A stretch of DNA of 64,000 bases from Streptomyces sp. CG 926 (GTDB lineage: Bacteria; Actinomycetota; Actinomycetes; Streptomycetales; Streptomycetaceae). The notes beneath the pieces were generated by a model. It worked only from the letters and a program-made list of their open reading frames with translations. It was not told where the DNA came from and ran no database searches. Positions 39,415 through 48,445 of this stretch are shown here, one piece after another; the stretch's first letter is position 1, and each line of letters starts with the position of its first letter. A program made the translations under genes and the position numbers. Location: NCBI RefSeq assembly GCF_003148825.1, contig NZ_QGGZ01000017.1, positions 1 through 64,000 on the forward strand, in the 5' to 3' direction.

Positions 39415-40749
39415 GTGCCCACATCCGCCGTACGCCTCGTCCGCTCGATCGGACGCTCACTGCTCGCCCTGGCCGCCGTCGGGGCGCTGGTCGTCGTCTT
39501 CATCGCACTGATCGCGCTCACGGATGGGGCGGGCTCCGGGCTCGCCGCATGGCTGACGACCCTGGGGATCGGGGCCGTCCTCGCGATAGGGCGGGGGCGG
39601 CGCCGCACGGGGCCGGCGCGGCTCGTGCCGTTCCTGCCGGTGGTCGTCGCGGCGGCGTTGACGGCGACGGTCTGCATCCCGACCGTGCCGACGGACCGAC
39701 GGTTCCCGCCCGCCCTGCCGTTCGTGGCCACCCAGCACTGGAGCCTGGCCACGGGCAGTCGGGTCGCGGTGTACCACTACCCGCCCGCGAACCAGGGCGC
39801 CCCGCACCCCGTCCCGCTCGTGTACCTCGCCGGCGGCCCGGTCCGCGGCATCTCGGTGCTCGACCACCGCTTCCTGCAACTCCTGGCAGGCCAGGGACAT
39901 GACGTCTACGCCTACGAACAGGCCGGCGGCGGACGGAGTGACCTGCTCCCCATGGGCCGGTACACGATCGACAGGTCGGTCCGCGACCTGGCCGCCTTCG
40001 TCGACCACCTGGACCGGGGCGCGGTGGACGTCCTCGGGTTCTCCTCAGGCGGCGTCGTGCTCACCCGGGCCCTGGCCGCCCCGAGCGTCGCCGCACGCGT
40101 GCACCGGGCGATCATCGCCGAGCCCGGCCCCATGGACGGTCCCACCGCGCACATCGCCGGGCACAAGGGCCGAGAATCCGCACGGGGCCTGGCGCCGGCC
40201 ATGAGCGGACCGCGATCCACGCACGTTCCCCGGTACGCAGTGGCGTTCGGCCTCATGCGGCTCGGACTCCTCACCCCCGACACCGGCCTGATCGGACAGG
40301 CCGAGGGGGCCAACGCGTTCACGGCCGCCGACCTAGGCAGCGACACCGCATCCGCCTACTGCGCGCGCGACGCGCACCGCATCCCCGCCGAGGACACCGC
40401 ACACAACTTCACCTTCAGCGCCGCTGCCAGTCTCCGCGTCCAGCAGACGGTCAAGGACTCGCCCGCCATCGCACCGCTGCTACGGCAGTCCCGGACCCCC
40501 GCGATGCTGATGATCGCCGAGTGCTCCTCCCAGGTCCGTCAATGGGCGACCGCCGTCCTCGCCGACGACCCAGCCGTCCGGCGCACGCAGTACATGCCCG
40601 GCGTCGGACACCACATGTGGAACGGCCTGGACGACAACAACGACCGGGCCGCCGCCGTCATCACCGCGTTCCTTCAGGACCGGCCGGCGCCCCTGCCGAA
40701 CCATCCGACCCGGGACGAGATAGCTGCCTTCCTGCGCGACCACGGATGA
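39415..40749 (+). CDS. Membrane-anchored alpha/beta hydrolase
   Basis: 444 residues. Three N-terminal hydrophobic segments ('SLLALAAVGALVVVFIALIA', 'LAAWLTTLGIGAVLAIG', 'LVPFLPVVVAAALTATVCIP') precede an alpha/beta hydrolase fold: 'LVYLAGGPVRG' (oxyanion strand), 'YAYEQAGGGRS', nucleophile 'VLGFSSGGVVLTRAL' (G-x-S-x-G) and 'GVGHHMWNG' for the His. An exported or membrane-facing esterase. GTG 39415 follows GGAGG. Probably repressed by the TetR next door. Confidence 0.83.
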   Translation: MPTSAVRLVRSIGRSLLALAAVGALVVVFIALIALTDGAGSGLAAWLTTLGIGAVLAIGRGRRRTGPARLVPFLPVVVAAALTATVCIPTVPTDRRFPPALPFVATQHWSLATGSRVAVYHYPPANQGAPHPVPLVYLAGGPVRGISVLDHRFLQLLAGQGHDVYAYEQAGGGRSDLLPMGRYTIDRSVRDLAAFVDHLDRGAVDVLGFSSGGVVLTRALAAPSVAARVHRAIIAEPGPMDGPTAHIAGHKGRESARGLAPAMSGPRSTHVPRYAVAFGLMRLGLLTPDTGLIGQAEGANAFTAADLGSDTASAYCARDAHRIPAEDTAHNFTFSAAASLRVQQTVKDSPAIAPLLRQSRTPAMLMIAECSSQVRQWATAVLADDPAVRRTQYMPGVGHHMWNGLDDNNDRAAAVITAFLQDRPAPLPNHPTRDEIAAFLRDHG

Positions 40750-40779
40750 TCCGGCCCGATCGGCACGCCCAGGGCATCT

Positions 40780-41844
40780 CTAGGACCGCGTGGCCCTCCC
40801 GCACTCGTCCGCGCCGAAGCCGCCCTGCGCGACCGGTGCGTCGCGGTCGTACGGGTCGACCTCCTCGCCGGCTTCGTCCGCCCGGCGCTCGTCACCGAAC
40901 GGCGGCGTGAGATAGCCCGTCGGGGCGCCGCAACCGCCGTTGGTCATGTCGTACTTGTACGAGACGATCGAGAACGTGCCCGGCTGCGTGGTCACCTTGT
41001 CGGGGTCGTCCCAGCTCAGGACCAGCTCACGCCGGACGATCGTGCGGACGATCTCGCCGTCCCCGCCCGCGCCCGCGTCCGCGCGGGTGACCGGGTAGAC
41101 GAAGGTGACGTCGGCCGTCACCTGCAGCGCGCCGCGCTCGCCCTCCCGGTAGGTGAGTTGGCCCTTGGTCTTCACGACGTCGCCGACCAACTGGCTGCGG
41201 GAGGGCTGGAAGCGACTGAAGAGGAGAAGCGGGTCGTTCTTCTCGGTCGGGGTCTGGAAAGCGGTCTTCAGAAGGTCCTGGACGTCCTTCTGGTGCGGGT
41301 TGATCAGTGCGATGGCCTGCTCGGGGCGCTCGCCCCGCAGCACCCCTCGGTCCAGGCCGGACGTGACGATGAAGTCCCGGCTACGGGCGAGGGCCTGCTC
41401 GACCTGGGCCGCGCTCATCCAGCCGACCGCCCGGGCCTCCGGCACGGTGATCCCCGCCGCCCCGCTCGCCCAGTCGGCCGCCGGAGAGCCGCGGAACGGC
41501 TCGTCCATGGTGGGGTTTCGGCCCGCTTTCGCCGGGGCGGCGTGGTCGTCACCGGCGAACAGGTCCACCACACGCCCGGGCACGAACGCCACCACCAGCA
41601 GCGCCAACGAGACCAGCAGTCCGACCAGGTACCAGCCGGTGCGCCGCGCGGGCCGCGCGGGCGTGTAACCGCGCCAGGCCTCCGAGCCGTTGGGCGGTTC
41701 GGTACGCAGCCGGCCTGTCACTTCGCGGGCTCGTGCCGACGGCTCCGTGGGAGCGTCGGCGGCACCCGCCACCGACTCGCGCAGAAACCGCTCCCACTCC
41801 TCGTCGGACCTGGACGAACCGTCCGGCTCCGTACCCGCTCCCAT
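40780..41844 (-). CDS. Membrane-anchored hypothetical protein
   Basis: About 354 residues. A cytoplasmic N-terminus ('SDEEWERFLRESVAGA'), a transmembrane span ('GWYLVGLLVSLALLVVAFVP') and a large extracytoplasmic domain ('VEQALARSRDFIVTSGLDRG', 'ALQVTADVTFVYPVTRADAG', 'FSIVSYKYDMTNGGCGAPTG'). It occurs widely in Streptomyces with no known role. ATG 41844 (MGAGTEP) follows AGGGGG; ATG 41862 is an alternative. Convergent with the hydrolase. Confidence 0.65.
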   Translation of the reverse strand: MGAGTEPDGSSRSDEEWERFLRESVAGAADAPTEPSARAREVTGRLRTEPPNGSEAWRGYTPARPARRTGWYLVGLLVSLALLVVAFVPGRVVDLFAGDDHAAPAKAGRNPTMDEPFRGSPAADWASGAAGITVPEARAVGWMSAAQVEQALARSRDFIVTSGLDRGVLRGERPEQAIALINPHQKDVQDLLKTAFQTPTEKNDPLLLFSRFQPSRSQLVGDVVKTKGQLTYREGERGALQVTADVTFVYPVTRADAGAGGDGEIVRTIVRRELVLSWDDPDKVTTQPGTFSIVSYKYDMTNGGCGAPTGYLTPPFGDERRADEAGEEVDPYDRDAPVAQGGFGADECGRATRS

Positions 41845-41960
41845 CCCCAACCCCCTGGCCATCGTCCGTCAGCGGCCCACCCCTTGGACGCGCGTTCGCA
41901 TCATGGCACAGGGCGCCGACGGCGACGGAACCCCGGTCAGCGCCTACGCGACCTGCGTGC

Positions 41961-44558
41961 TCAGGACAGGATCTCGATGTACCCGTCGGTTCCGTGCACC
42001 CGGATCCGCTGCCCGTCGCGGATCAGCGAGGTGGCCCGCTCCACGCCCACCACGGCCGGCAAGCCGTACTCCCGGGCGATCACCGCGCCATGGGTCATCA
42101 GGCCGCCCACCTCCGTGACCAGGCCGGCGATCCCGACGAACAGCGGGGACCAACTGGGGTCCGTGAAGGTCGTGACCAGGATGTCGCCCGCTTCGAGATC
42201 GGCCTCCGCCATGTCGAGGACGACGCGGGCCCTCCCCTCCACGGTCCCGGCGGAGACCGGCAGGCCGATCAGGGCTCCGACCGGCGCGTCCTCGCGGCGG
42301 TACGCTCCGTTGAGGGCCTCACCGTCGGAGGTGAGCACCCGCGGCGGCGAGAGCTCGTGGTACGAGCGGAACGCCTCCTTGCGTTCCTGGATCAGCCGGT
42401 CGTCGACCCCGTTCGAGCGCACGACGTCATGGAGTTCCTGGAACGTCAGGTAGAAGGCGTCCTCCCGCTCAGGAAGCACACCCGCCTGCACGAGGCGTTC
42501 GGCCTCCCGCAACAGGGCCTGCTTGTAGACGAAGTAGCGGCTGATGATCCCGTACTTCGGGTACTCCCGGTACCCGATGAAGGTTCTGACCCGCTCGATC
42601 ATCCGCCGGACCTCGTCCGCCTTCCGGTCCCCGTCCGGCTGGGCCCGCAAGCGGGCCAGTACGTCCTGTTCCTTAAGCCGTGCCTTCTGCCGCCCCTGCT
42701 CGAAGCGCCGCTCGGCAGCGCCCGGCTCGAAGTTCCGCACGTTGTCCAGGAGTACGGGCACCAGCGTGGTGGGGCGTTCCCGCCAACGCGGCCTCGTGAT
42801 GTCGATCTCCCCGACGCAGCGCATGCCGTACAGGTCCAGGTAGGCCTCGATGGCGGCGCGCGCCTCGGCCCCGCCCGCGAGCTTCGCCAACGCGTCCAGG
42901 AAGTCCTCGTCCTCGACCTCCCGCAGGAACGCCACCACCTCCGGCAGCGGCCGGACGACGTCCGCGACGTCGAGCAGTGCCAGCCCCATCTCCGACGTGA
43001 CGTTGTCAGGAGCGGACAGCGTCAGCGTGTCAGCCGCGTTCTTCTCGCCCAGCCACTCCTGCAGCTTGTCGTTGAGCCACCACGTGGCCTCCATCCCCGC
43101 CATGATCGCCTGAATGCTCAGCGGATCGCTGAGCACCCGCTTGTGCTCCTCGAAGGCCTCCAGCAGGAAGTCGAAGAGCTCCGGCCCGGTCTTCGTCCGG
43201 ATGTCGCGCTCCAGGGCGGCGATGGACGCCCGGCTGCGCTCGATCAGTTCGGTGACGACGGCCGGATCGGTCCGGATCGGGGCGGGCGCGCCGCCGGCCG
43301 GCGGCCCGCCGGGACCCGCGTCCGGGAGCGAAGGGACGAAGCCGTCGCGCTCGAGAACGGTCTCCAACGCGTCCCTGACCAGCGGATCACCCTTACCCAG
43401 GGCGTCGAGGAGACCGGCGCGGCTCGCCGGCGAGGCAAGGCGCCCGGTGACGTCGACGAACAGCCTCCCGCCGGCCTCGTGCATCGCCACCATGGCCGTC
43501 AGCTGCCACATGGAGTACCCCAGGGGCCTCATGGGATCGGTCATCATCTGCCCATGGCCGACGGAGACGTAGACGTGGTTCTCCTCGTCGCCGGCCTCCG
43601 GGACAGGGAACAGCGTCGTGATCGGCCGGCTCTGGACGATCCGGAAGCCGTCGTCGACCAGACACCACTCGATGTCCTGCGGGCGGCCGAAACGCGCTTC
43701 GATCCGTCGCCCGAGCTGCACGAGGCTCACGGCCTGAGCGTCCGTCAGCGCCGGCTGCTCCTGCCGCCGGGCGTCGACCGTCACTTCCCGCGTGCCGCCG
43801 GCGGGCAGCGCGTGAACGGCACGCTCCTTGACAGAGATCGACTTGGCGACGACCTCGCCGTCGCACACCCTGAAGACGTCCGGGTTCACCAGGCCGGAGA
43901 CCAAGGCCTCGCCGAGGCCGAAGCCCGCGTCCACGGTGGCGACCTTCCGGTTGCCCGTGACCGGGTCGGCCGTGAACAGGATGCCGGACGCGTGCGGGAC
44001 CACCATCCGCTGCACGACCACGGCCATGAGAACCGTACGGTGGTCGATGCCGCCGCGCCGGCGATAGGTCACGGCCCGCTCGGTGAACAGCGATGCCCAA
44101 CACCGGCTGACGTGCCGAAGGATCGCCGCCGGCCCCACGATGTTCAGGTACGTGTCCTGCTGACCGGCGAAGGAGGCCGTCGGCAGGTCCTCGGCCGTCG
44201 CGCTGGATCGGACGGCGTAGGCGGCCTGCTCGCCGAACCGGGCGAGCGCGCCGGTGATCGCCGCGGCGAGATCGTCCGGGACGACGACCTCCTCGATGGT
44301 TCGACGGATCCGCGCGCTGAGCGTCCGGACCGCCTCCCGGTCGTCGGGGTTCACGCGCGACAACGCATCGAGCTGATCGTCGATCGACGGTGCCTGCGCC
44401 ATGATCCGGCGGAAGGCGTCCGTGGTCACGCAGAAGCCATCCGGCACATGGACGTCTTCGATCCGCGACAGTCCGCCTAGGTGCGCACCCTTCCCACCGA
44501 CGAGCGCGACCTGCGCCGGGTCGACCTGCCGTAGACCCCTCACGTACTGCTCGATCAC
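41961..44558 (-). CDS. rph: Rifamycin-inactivating phosphotransferase
   Basis: 865 residues. Uses ATP to phosphorylate the C21 hydroxyl of rifamycins and gives resistance. Sequence follows the Rph family closely: ATP-grasp part 'GKGAHLGGLSRIEDVHVPDG', 'YAVRSSATAEDLPTASFAGQ', 'HASGILFTADPVTGNRKVAT'; rifampin-binding part with 'HVYVSVGHGQMMTDPMRPLG'; C-terminal swivelling His domain 'GGLMTHGAVIAREYGLPAVV', catalytic His about position 823, as expected. GTG 44558 follows GGAGGTGGCGCA. A dyad resembling the rifamycin-associated element lies 177 bp upstream, so induction by rifamycins is likely. Confidence 0.92.
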   Translation of the reverse strand: MIEQYVRGLRQVDPAQVALVGGKGAHLGGLSRIEDVHVPDGFCVTTDAFRRIMAQAPSIDDQLDALSRVNPDDREAVRTLSARIRRTIEEVVVPDDLAAAITGALARFGEQAAYAVRSSATAEDLPTASFAGQQDTYLNIVGPAAILRHVSRCWASLFTERAVTYRRRGGIDHRTVLMAVVVQRMVVPHASGILFTADPVTGNRKVATVDAGFGLGEALVSGLVNPDVFRVCDGEVVAKSISVKERAVHALPAGGTREVTVDARRQEQPALTDAQAVSLVQLGRRIEARFGRPQDIEWCLVDDGFRIVQSRPITTLFPVPEAGDEENHVYVSVGHGQMMTDPMRPLGYSMWQLTAMVAMHEAGGRLFVDVTGRLASPASRAGLLDALGKGDPLVRDALETVLERDGFVPSLPDAGPGGPPAGGAPAPIRTDPAVVTELIERSRASIAALERDIRTKTGPELFDFLLEAFEEHKRVLSDPLSIQAIMAGMEATWWLNDKLQEWLGEKNAADTLTLSAPDNVTSEMGLALLDVADVVRPLPEVVAFLREVEDEDFLDALAKLAGGAEARAAIEAYLDLYGMRCVGEIDITRPRWRERPTTLVPVLLDNVRNFEPGAAERRFEQGRQKARLKEQDVLARLRAQPDGDRKADEVRRMIERVRTFIGYREYPKYGIISRYFVYKQALLREAERLVQAGVLPEREDAFYLTFQELHDVVRSNGVDDRLIQERKEAFRSYHELSPPRVLTSDGEALNGAYRREDAPVGALIGLPVSAGTVEGRARVVLDMAEADLEAGDILVTTFTDPSWSPLFVGIAGLVTEVGGLMTHGAVIAREYGLPAVVGVERATSLIRDGQRIRVHGTDGYIEILS

Positions 44559-45237
44559 TGCGCCACCTCCGAGGCGGCCGTGTTCCGTCGTCCTGTGGCG
44601 GCCGATCGCACCACCGGCCCCTCTCGCTTCGTCGAACCTCTCGTCGAGCACGTATTCATCCTTGGTTCGACACGCACGTCGTAGCCCCGTTTCCGCAGGT
44701 TGTGGCCTCGGTCGAGGATTCTCCGCCGTACCCCGGGTCTTGTGGCAAGCCCCCCGGTGCGCTATAGCTTGAGAGTGGCGGGAGGGACTCCCCTCGCCCC
44801 TCACAGTCGGCCTGATGGAGATCGCCGTCACTCATGACGAGCGGCCCGGTCGGTACCGTCGTAGATCACCGTCTCGCGCAGCTGAGCCCGACGACCACTG
44901 GCCGCGGGAAAACACCTTCCGTTTCGTTCCTCCGAAGAGCGCTGTCGCGCGCCGTATGCCGCGCTCCGCCGGGGGCAGCCGCACCGTTTCGAGCACGGCG
45001 CGGCCCGCCGACGTGAGCCGCTTTCGAACCTGGAGGAGGCCTGCGGGCCCACCACGGTTGCCACGGTCGGTCGAGGAGGCGCTTCGCCTGTGCGGGCGGT
45101 CTCGTCCTGGAGGACCGCCTCGCACCCCACATCCGCGAGAGCCGGGACCACGGCCGCAGCGCGCTGCGCGGGTCGTTGCCGGCGTCGGCGTCGGCGTGAC
45201 GGGGTAGGGGGCGCCGTCCGGACGGCGACTTCCACGG
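44559..45237. other. rph upstream region without a supported gene
   Basis: About 680 bp. Contains the RAE-like element (44735-44753). Several overlapping Arg/Pro-rich frames in both directions are open, but none has a good start or a recognisable family; two ('VEEALRLCGRSRPGG' on plus) look only marginally protein-like. Confidence 0.5.
44735..44753 (-). promoter_or_regulatory. Rifamycin-associated element (RAE)-like dyad
   Basis: Minus-strand GGGGCTTGCCACAAGACCC, a near-palindrome with CTTG/CAAG cores, agreeing at about 16 of 19 positions with the published RAE as I recall it (GGGGCTTGCGGCAAGGCCC). It lies 177 bp before rph, a plausible position for the element that mediates rifamycin induction. 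Confidence 0.75.
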
Positions 45238-45594
45238 CTACGCCACCGAACCGACCCCGGCGGCGAGGGCGGCGACGGCCGAGGGGACGGTGGCGTGGAC
45301 GTCCGGTGCCTGCGCTCCGGCACCCACCCCGAGGGTGCGACGTGCCTCCGCGCTGGAGGTGACCACTGCGGCCGCCGTGCCCGCCTCGCGGCACATGCGG
45401 TCGGCCCTGACGACGATGCTCACGGCCGCGGGACTGAGCACGGCGTCGGACAGTTCGAGCACGACGGGCGTGGACCGGTGGGCGGTCAACAGCCCATCGA
45501 TCGTCGACGTCGTCGCTGCCCGACGGCCGATGTCGAGGTCGGCTTGCAGCCGGACTATCAGTACTCCGCTGTCGGTCACCTTGATGGGCAGCAC
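45238..45594 (-). CDS. STAS-domain protein
   Basis: 118 residues. 'VLPIKVTDSGVLIVRLQADL' and 'STPVVLELSDAVLSPAAVSI' form the STAS fold of anti-sigma antagonists. The usual phospho-acceptor 'DSxG' is replaced by 'LSPAAV' (Ser54), so regulation by phosphorylation may be lost or altered. GTG 45594 follows GAAGGAG at 5 nt, better than the GTG 6 nt upstream. Alone here, but the same fold recurs at 59.9 and 62.2 kb. Confidence 0.75.
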   Translation of the reverse strand: MLPIKVTDSGVLIVRLQADLDIGRRAATTSTIDGLLTAHRSTPVVLELSDAVLSPAAVSIVVRADRMCREAGTAAAVVTSSAEARRTLGVGAGAQAPDVHATVPSAVAALAAGVGSVA

Positions 45595-45773
45595 GGACAC
45601 TCCTTCGCTGGGCAAGCCGCAACTGTTTGTGTACCGGCCACGTGCCCTGACCGGACGGTTGCATGCGCGCGAACGACCGATCATGTGAAAGCCGACCTGG
45701 TGCCGACCTGGTGCCGGCCTCCTGCCGACCGTGTGAAAGCCGCCCGCCGGGCCGGCCGGCGGAGCGTCGTCGG

Positions 45774-46019
45774 CTACCTCGGCCGGTCGTCCTCCTCGTC
45801 GGGTCGCTCGCCCTTCTTCCGGTGGAGTACCCGCGCGGTCCTCGTCCTGCTTTCGTTCGCCCGGCCGACCCGCTCGGCGTCCGCCGCCGGCTGTGCCCCG
45901 GTGCCCGTACGGGTAGGGGCTCCCGGCCGTCGCCCGTGCTCGTCCGCGGTGCCGCCTTCGTGCTGCATCCGAGGTCGTCGGGCCAGCGGCCGCTCCCCGT
46001 TCTCGCCCGCCGCGCTCAT
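45774..46019 (-). CDS. Small charged protein
   Basis: 81 residues, start MSAAGENGERPLARRPRMQH, ending 'KKGERPDEEDDRPR'. No hydrophobic core; probably intrinsically disordered. The strong Shine-Dalgarno GGAGGAGG 8 nt before the ATG argues that it is expressed. No homology recognised. Confidence 0.5.
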   Translation of the reverse strand: MSAAGENGERPLARRPRMQHEGGTADEHGRRPGAPTRTGTGAQPAADAERVGRANESRTRTARVLHRKKGERPDEEDDRPR

Positions 46020-46144
46020 GTACGCACCTCCTCCGTGCCCGCTCCCCCTCTCCCGTACGCCTACCCGGCCACGCACAGTCGAGTCACCTCGGGCGCGCGG
46101 TATGCCGGCGGCCCCCGCGGGGAGCTCCGCCGTACGCTCGCGGG

Positions 46145-46459
46145 ATGACCGACAACGAGATCAAGCTGAAGGCCATCGGGGCACTGACGGGTGTGCGGAG
46201 CGGGATCGACGCGGACTACGTCTCGTCGCTGCTCGGTGAGGTGACGCCAGCGGAGTTCCTCGTGCCCGCCGACGCCGATGCGGCGGAGGTCGGGTCCGCC
46301 ATGCTGGATCAGCTGTCCGGTCCGCTCAGCGCCCTGATCAGCGGATTCGTGCTGGCCTTCGAGGCGGTCGCGGACGCGTTCGACCGAACGGGGGCGGAGG
46401 CGTCCGCGCAGGAGATCCTGCAGGACCTCGCCCTGCGACTCGCGAGCGAAGCCGACTGA
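46145..46459 (+). CDS. Small helical hypothetical protein
   Basis: 104 residues: 'MTDNEIKLKAIGALTGVRSG', 'YVSSLLGEVTPAEFLVP', 'LDQLSGPLSALISGFVLAFE' and an acidic end. No membrane span, no signal. ATG 46145 with a weak purine-rich upstream region. Function unknown; sits among other stress-type small genes. Confidence 0.5.
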   Translation: MTDNEIKLKAIGALTGVRSGIDADYVSSLLGEVTPAEFLVPADADAAEVGSAMLDQLSGPLSALISGFVLAFEAVADAFDRTGAEASAQEILQDLALRLASEAD

Positions 46460-46612
46460 TCCGCGCCTTGGCGCAGCCGGCCTGACGCTGGAGGGTTTCC
46501 GAGGACGGAATCCCACCGATCCGCGTGATCGTCGTACTTTGGGGTGGGGGAGGAGTTCAGACGGTGCTTTCACCGGCCACCGCCACGAGAGGGACGAGCA
46601 GGAGGACGGATC

Positions 46613-47077
46613 ATGAGCGAGACCAGTGCCCGCGGCGACGACGTCTACCAGCCCCAGCCGGAGGACGAGCCCTCCGAGCTGCAGCCCGACATGGACGACA
46701 GCCTCGGTGAGCTCGGCATGGACGCCCTGCTCGACCAGGGCTACTCGCCGCCCGAGCGGCCCTATACGAGGCAGCGGGACGACACCACGGGCGAGGCGCA
46801 GCGGCGGGGGGAGACCCTCGACGAACGCCTCGCCCGGGAAGAGCCCGATCGGGAACCCACGGGGGGAGACGGTATCGGGGACCTGGTGGACGGCGAGGGC
46901 GAGCCCATGGACGCGCAGGCGGGCGGCCCACGCGCCGGACGGCTGGCCGCGGCCACCGCCTCACCCCACCAGAACTCCGTCCTCGCGCGCGACGTGGGGA
47001 TCGACGCGGGGGCGGCCTCGGCGGAGGAAGCCGCCATGCATCTCATCGAGGACCCCGAGGAGAGGCAGTTCCTGTAG
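46613..47077 (+). CDS. DUF5709-family protein
   Basis: 154 residues, hydrophilic and acidic. 'LGELGMDALLDQGYSPPERP' and 'RRGETLDERLAREEPDREP' are characteristic of DUF5709, a family often near stress genes in Streptomyces; the tail 'SAEEAAMHLIEDPEERQFL' is also typical. ATG 46613 follows CAGGAGGACGG. Probably disordered and cytoplasmic; molecular role unknown. Confidence 0.78.
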   Translation: MSETSARGDDVYQPQPEDEPSELQPDMDDSLGELGMDALLDQGYSPPERPYTRQRDDTTGEAQRRGETLDERLAREEPDREPTGGDGIGDLVDGEGEPMDAQAGGPRAGRLAAATASPHQNSVLARDVGIDAGAASAEEAAMHLIEDPEERQFL

Positions 47078-47344
47078 GAGGCACGGGCCATCCGGTGAAC
47101 TCCGGCGCATGCCGGAAGGACGACGGGGCAGACGCCCTGTCGGAACCGATGGTGTCGCGGACCGGGGGCGAACAGCCCGATCCGTGGCCCAGGCACCGCT
47201 GTGACGGCACCCGTCGATGTTCACGCCTACGGCCCAGAGCCCGAGGCGCGCATACCTACGGCGAGAGATGGTCTCGCCGCGCACGTTTGTCTGTTTCAGC
47301 CTAGTTTGGGCCCCGTCGGGATTTCCTACCTCAAGGAGTTCACC

Positions 47345-47542
47345 ATGGCGGACAAGGGCAAGATGGATCAGGCCAAGGGCAAGGCCAAGGAGGCCGTCGG
47401 CAAGGTCACCGGCAACGACCGGATGAAGACCGAGGGCAAGATGGACCAGGCCAAGGGCAAGACGAAGGAAGCCATGAGCGAGGCCGAGGAGCGCGCTCGC
47501 GGAATCCAGGACTCGCTGCGCGACAAGCGCGACAAGACCTGA
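47345..47542 (+). CDS. CsbD-family stress protein
   Basis: 65 residues. 'MDQAKGKAKEAVGKVTGNDR' and its near repeat 'MDQAKGKTKEAMSEAEERAR' define CsbD, a helical stress-induced protein under SigB in Bacillus. ATG 47345 follows CAAGGAG. I found no convincing SigB promoter here, unlike dps. Confidence 0.88.
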   Translation: MADKGKMDQAKGKAKEAVGKVTGNDRMKTEGKMDQAKGKTKEAMSEAEERARGIQDSLRDKRDKT

Positions 47543-47878
47543 CCCAGCCCCCACGAGCCATCCGGTGGCTCATGGGTGGAGCAGGACCGGCCCCCGGCGC
47601 CTCGGCGTCGTGGGGCCGCCCCCTGTCGGGGCCGGCGTCGAGCGCCGGCCGATGTTCCCCGAACCGTTCACCCCGCGCACCGTCAGGCGCACCGACCTCG
47701 CCGCTCCGGGAAACCGCCGAACTCGCCCGGCAGGCGTGGCGGTTCGATCGATACCCGCCAGTAGCCCTTCAACAGGGCCTGTTTACAGTGGTGTTGACCG
47801 ACCGTCGGCGATGTACGAGGCCGGCGGGAGAGCGTGCGCGCGGCGGTGCGCCGTCGTGCGCGGGAACATAAGGAAATC
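47543..47878. other. Intergenic region
   Basis: 336 bp between CsbD and the secreted protein. A frame reading 'LRETAELARQAWRFDRYPPV' has no start; I see no gene. TTGACC at 47796-47801 might be a -35 for the downstream gene but no -10 of good match follows. Confidence 0.4.
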
Positions 47879-48370
47879 ATGGGTTCGATACACAAGCGCG
47901 TCGGCGCGGTGCTCGGTTCGGCCGCCCTTTTCGTCGGCGTGGCCTTCACGGCCGGGGCCGCGACGGCCGGCGCGGACGAGGTGGGCGACCTCTCGTCCGA
48001 CATCGACTTCTCCGTCTCCAGGACCGGCGTCTCGGGCGTTGCCGCGATGGAGCCGGACGGGTCGTTCACGATGAACCTGGTCAGCCCCACGGACGGCCAC
48101 GACATGGGCTTCGCGCGTTGGAACGCCGACCCGCAGCCCGCGCCCGACATTCCGGGCGACTCCCTGATCGCCAAAGACATCAGCCCCGACGGCTGGGCCG
48201 TCGAGGCCGAATTGAGCACCGGCCGCATCGCCTCCACGCGCGGCCACAAGGCGATCTACATGAAGGTCGTGCCCGGCAACCTGCCCGAGGGACACCCGTA
48301 CAAGCTGCGCGGGTGCATCGCGAAGGGCAGCGAGCGCAAGTGCACCGGCTGGGTCTCGGTCCACGCCTGA
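47879..48370 (+). CDS. Secreted protein, unknown
   Basis: 163 residues. Signal peptide 'MGSIHKRVGAVLGSAALFVG' with cleavage near ATAGA; mature part of about 130 residues contains two Cys near its end ('LRGCIAKGSERKCTGW') likely disulfide-bonded. 'DGWAVEAELSTGRIASTRGH' and 'AIYMKVVPGNLPEGHPYKL' suggest a beta-sandwich. ATG 47879 follows AAGGAAATC. Followed by an 11-bp-stem terminator. Confidence 0.72.
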   Translation: MGSIHKRVGAVLGSAALFVGVAFTAGAATAGADEVGDLSSDIDFSVSRTGVSGVAAMEPDGSFTMNLVSPTDGHDMGFARWNADPQPAPDIPGDSLIAKDISPDGWAVEAELSTGRIASTRGHKAIYMKVVPGNLPEGHPYKLRGCIAKGSERKCTGWVSVHA

Positions 48371-48380
48371 TCCGCCGAGG

Positions 48381-48405
48381 GGCCGGGCCGCTCGGCGGCC
48401 CGGCC
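48381..48405. terminator. Terminator between convergent genes
   Basis: Stem GGCCGGGCCGC / GCGGCCCGGCC, 3-nt loop, 10 bp after the secreted-protein stop and before the end of the convergent VOC gene. Confidence 0.8.
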
Positions 48406-48445
48406 GACCCCCGCGCCGATCCGCCGATCGCGCCGGCGCACCCGT

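Noticed and set aside
41733..44480. A plus-strand open frame of about 900 codons across rph
   Set aside because: The opposite strand matches rifamycin phosphotransferase throughout; this is its shadow.
45660..45740. Direct repeats GTGAAAGCCG and CTGGTGCCGAC
   Set aside because: Two short copies each in a GC-rich gap; no dyad or element structure emerges.
47290..47344. SigB-type promoter before CsbD
   Set aside because: GTTT and GGG elements are present but spacing and the TA after GGG do not fit.
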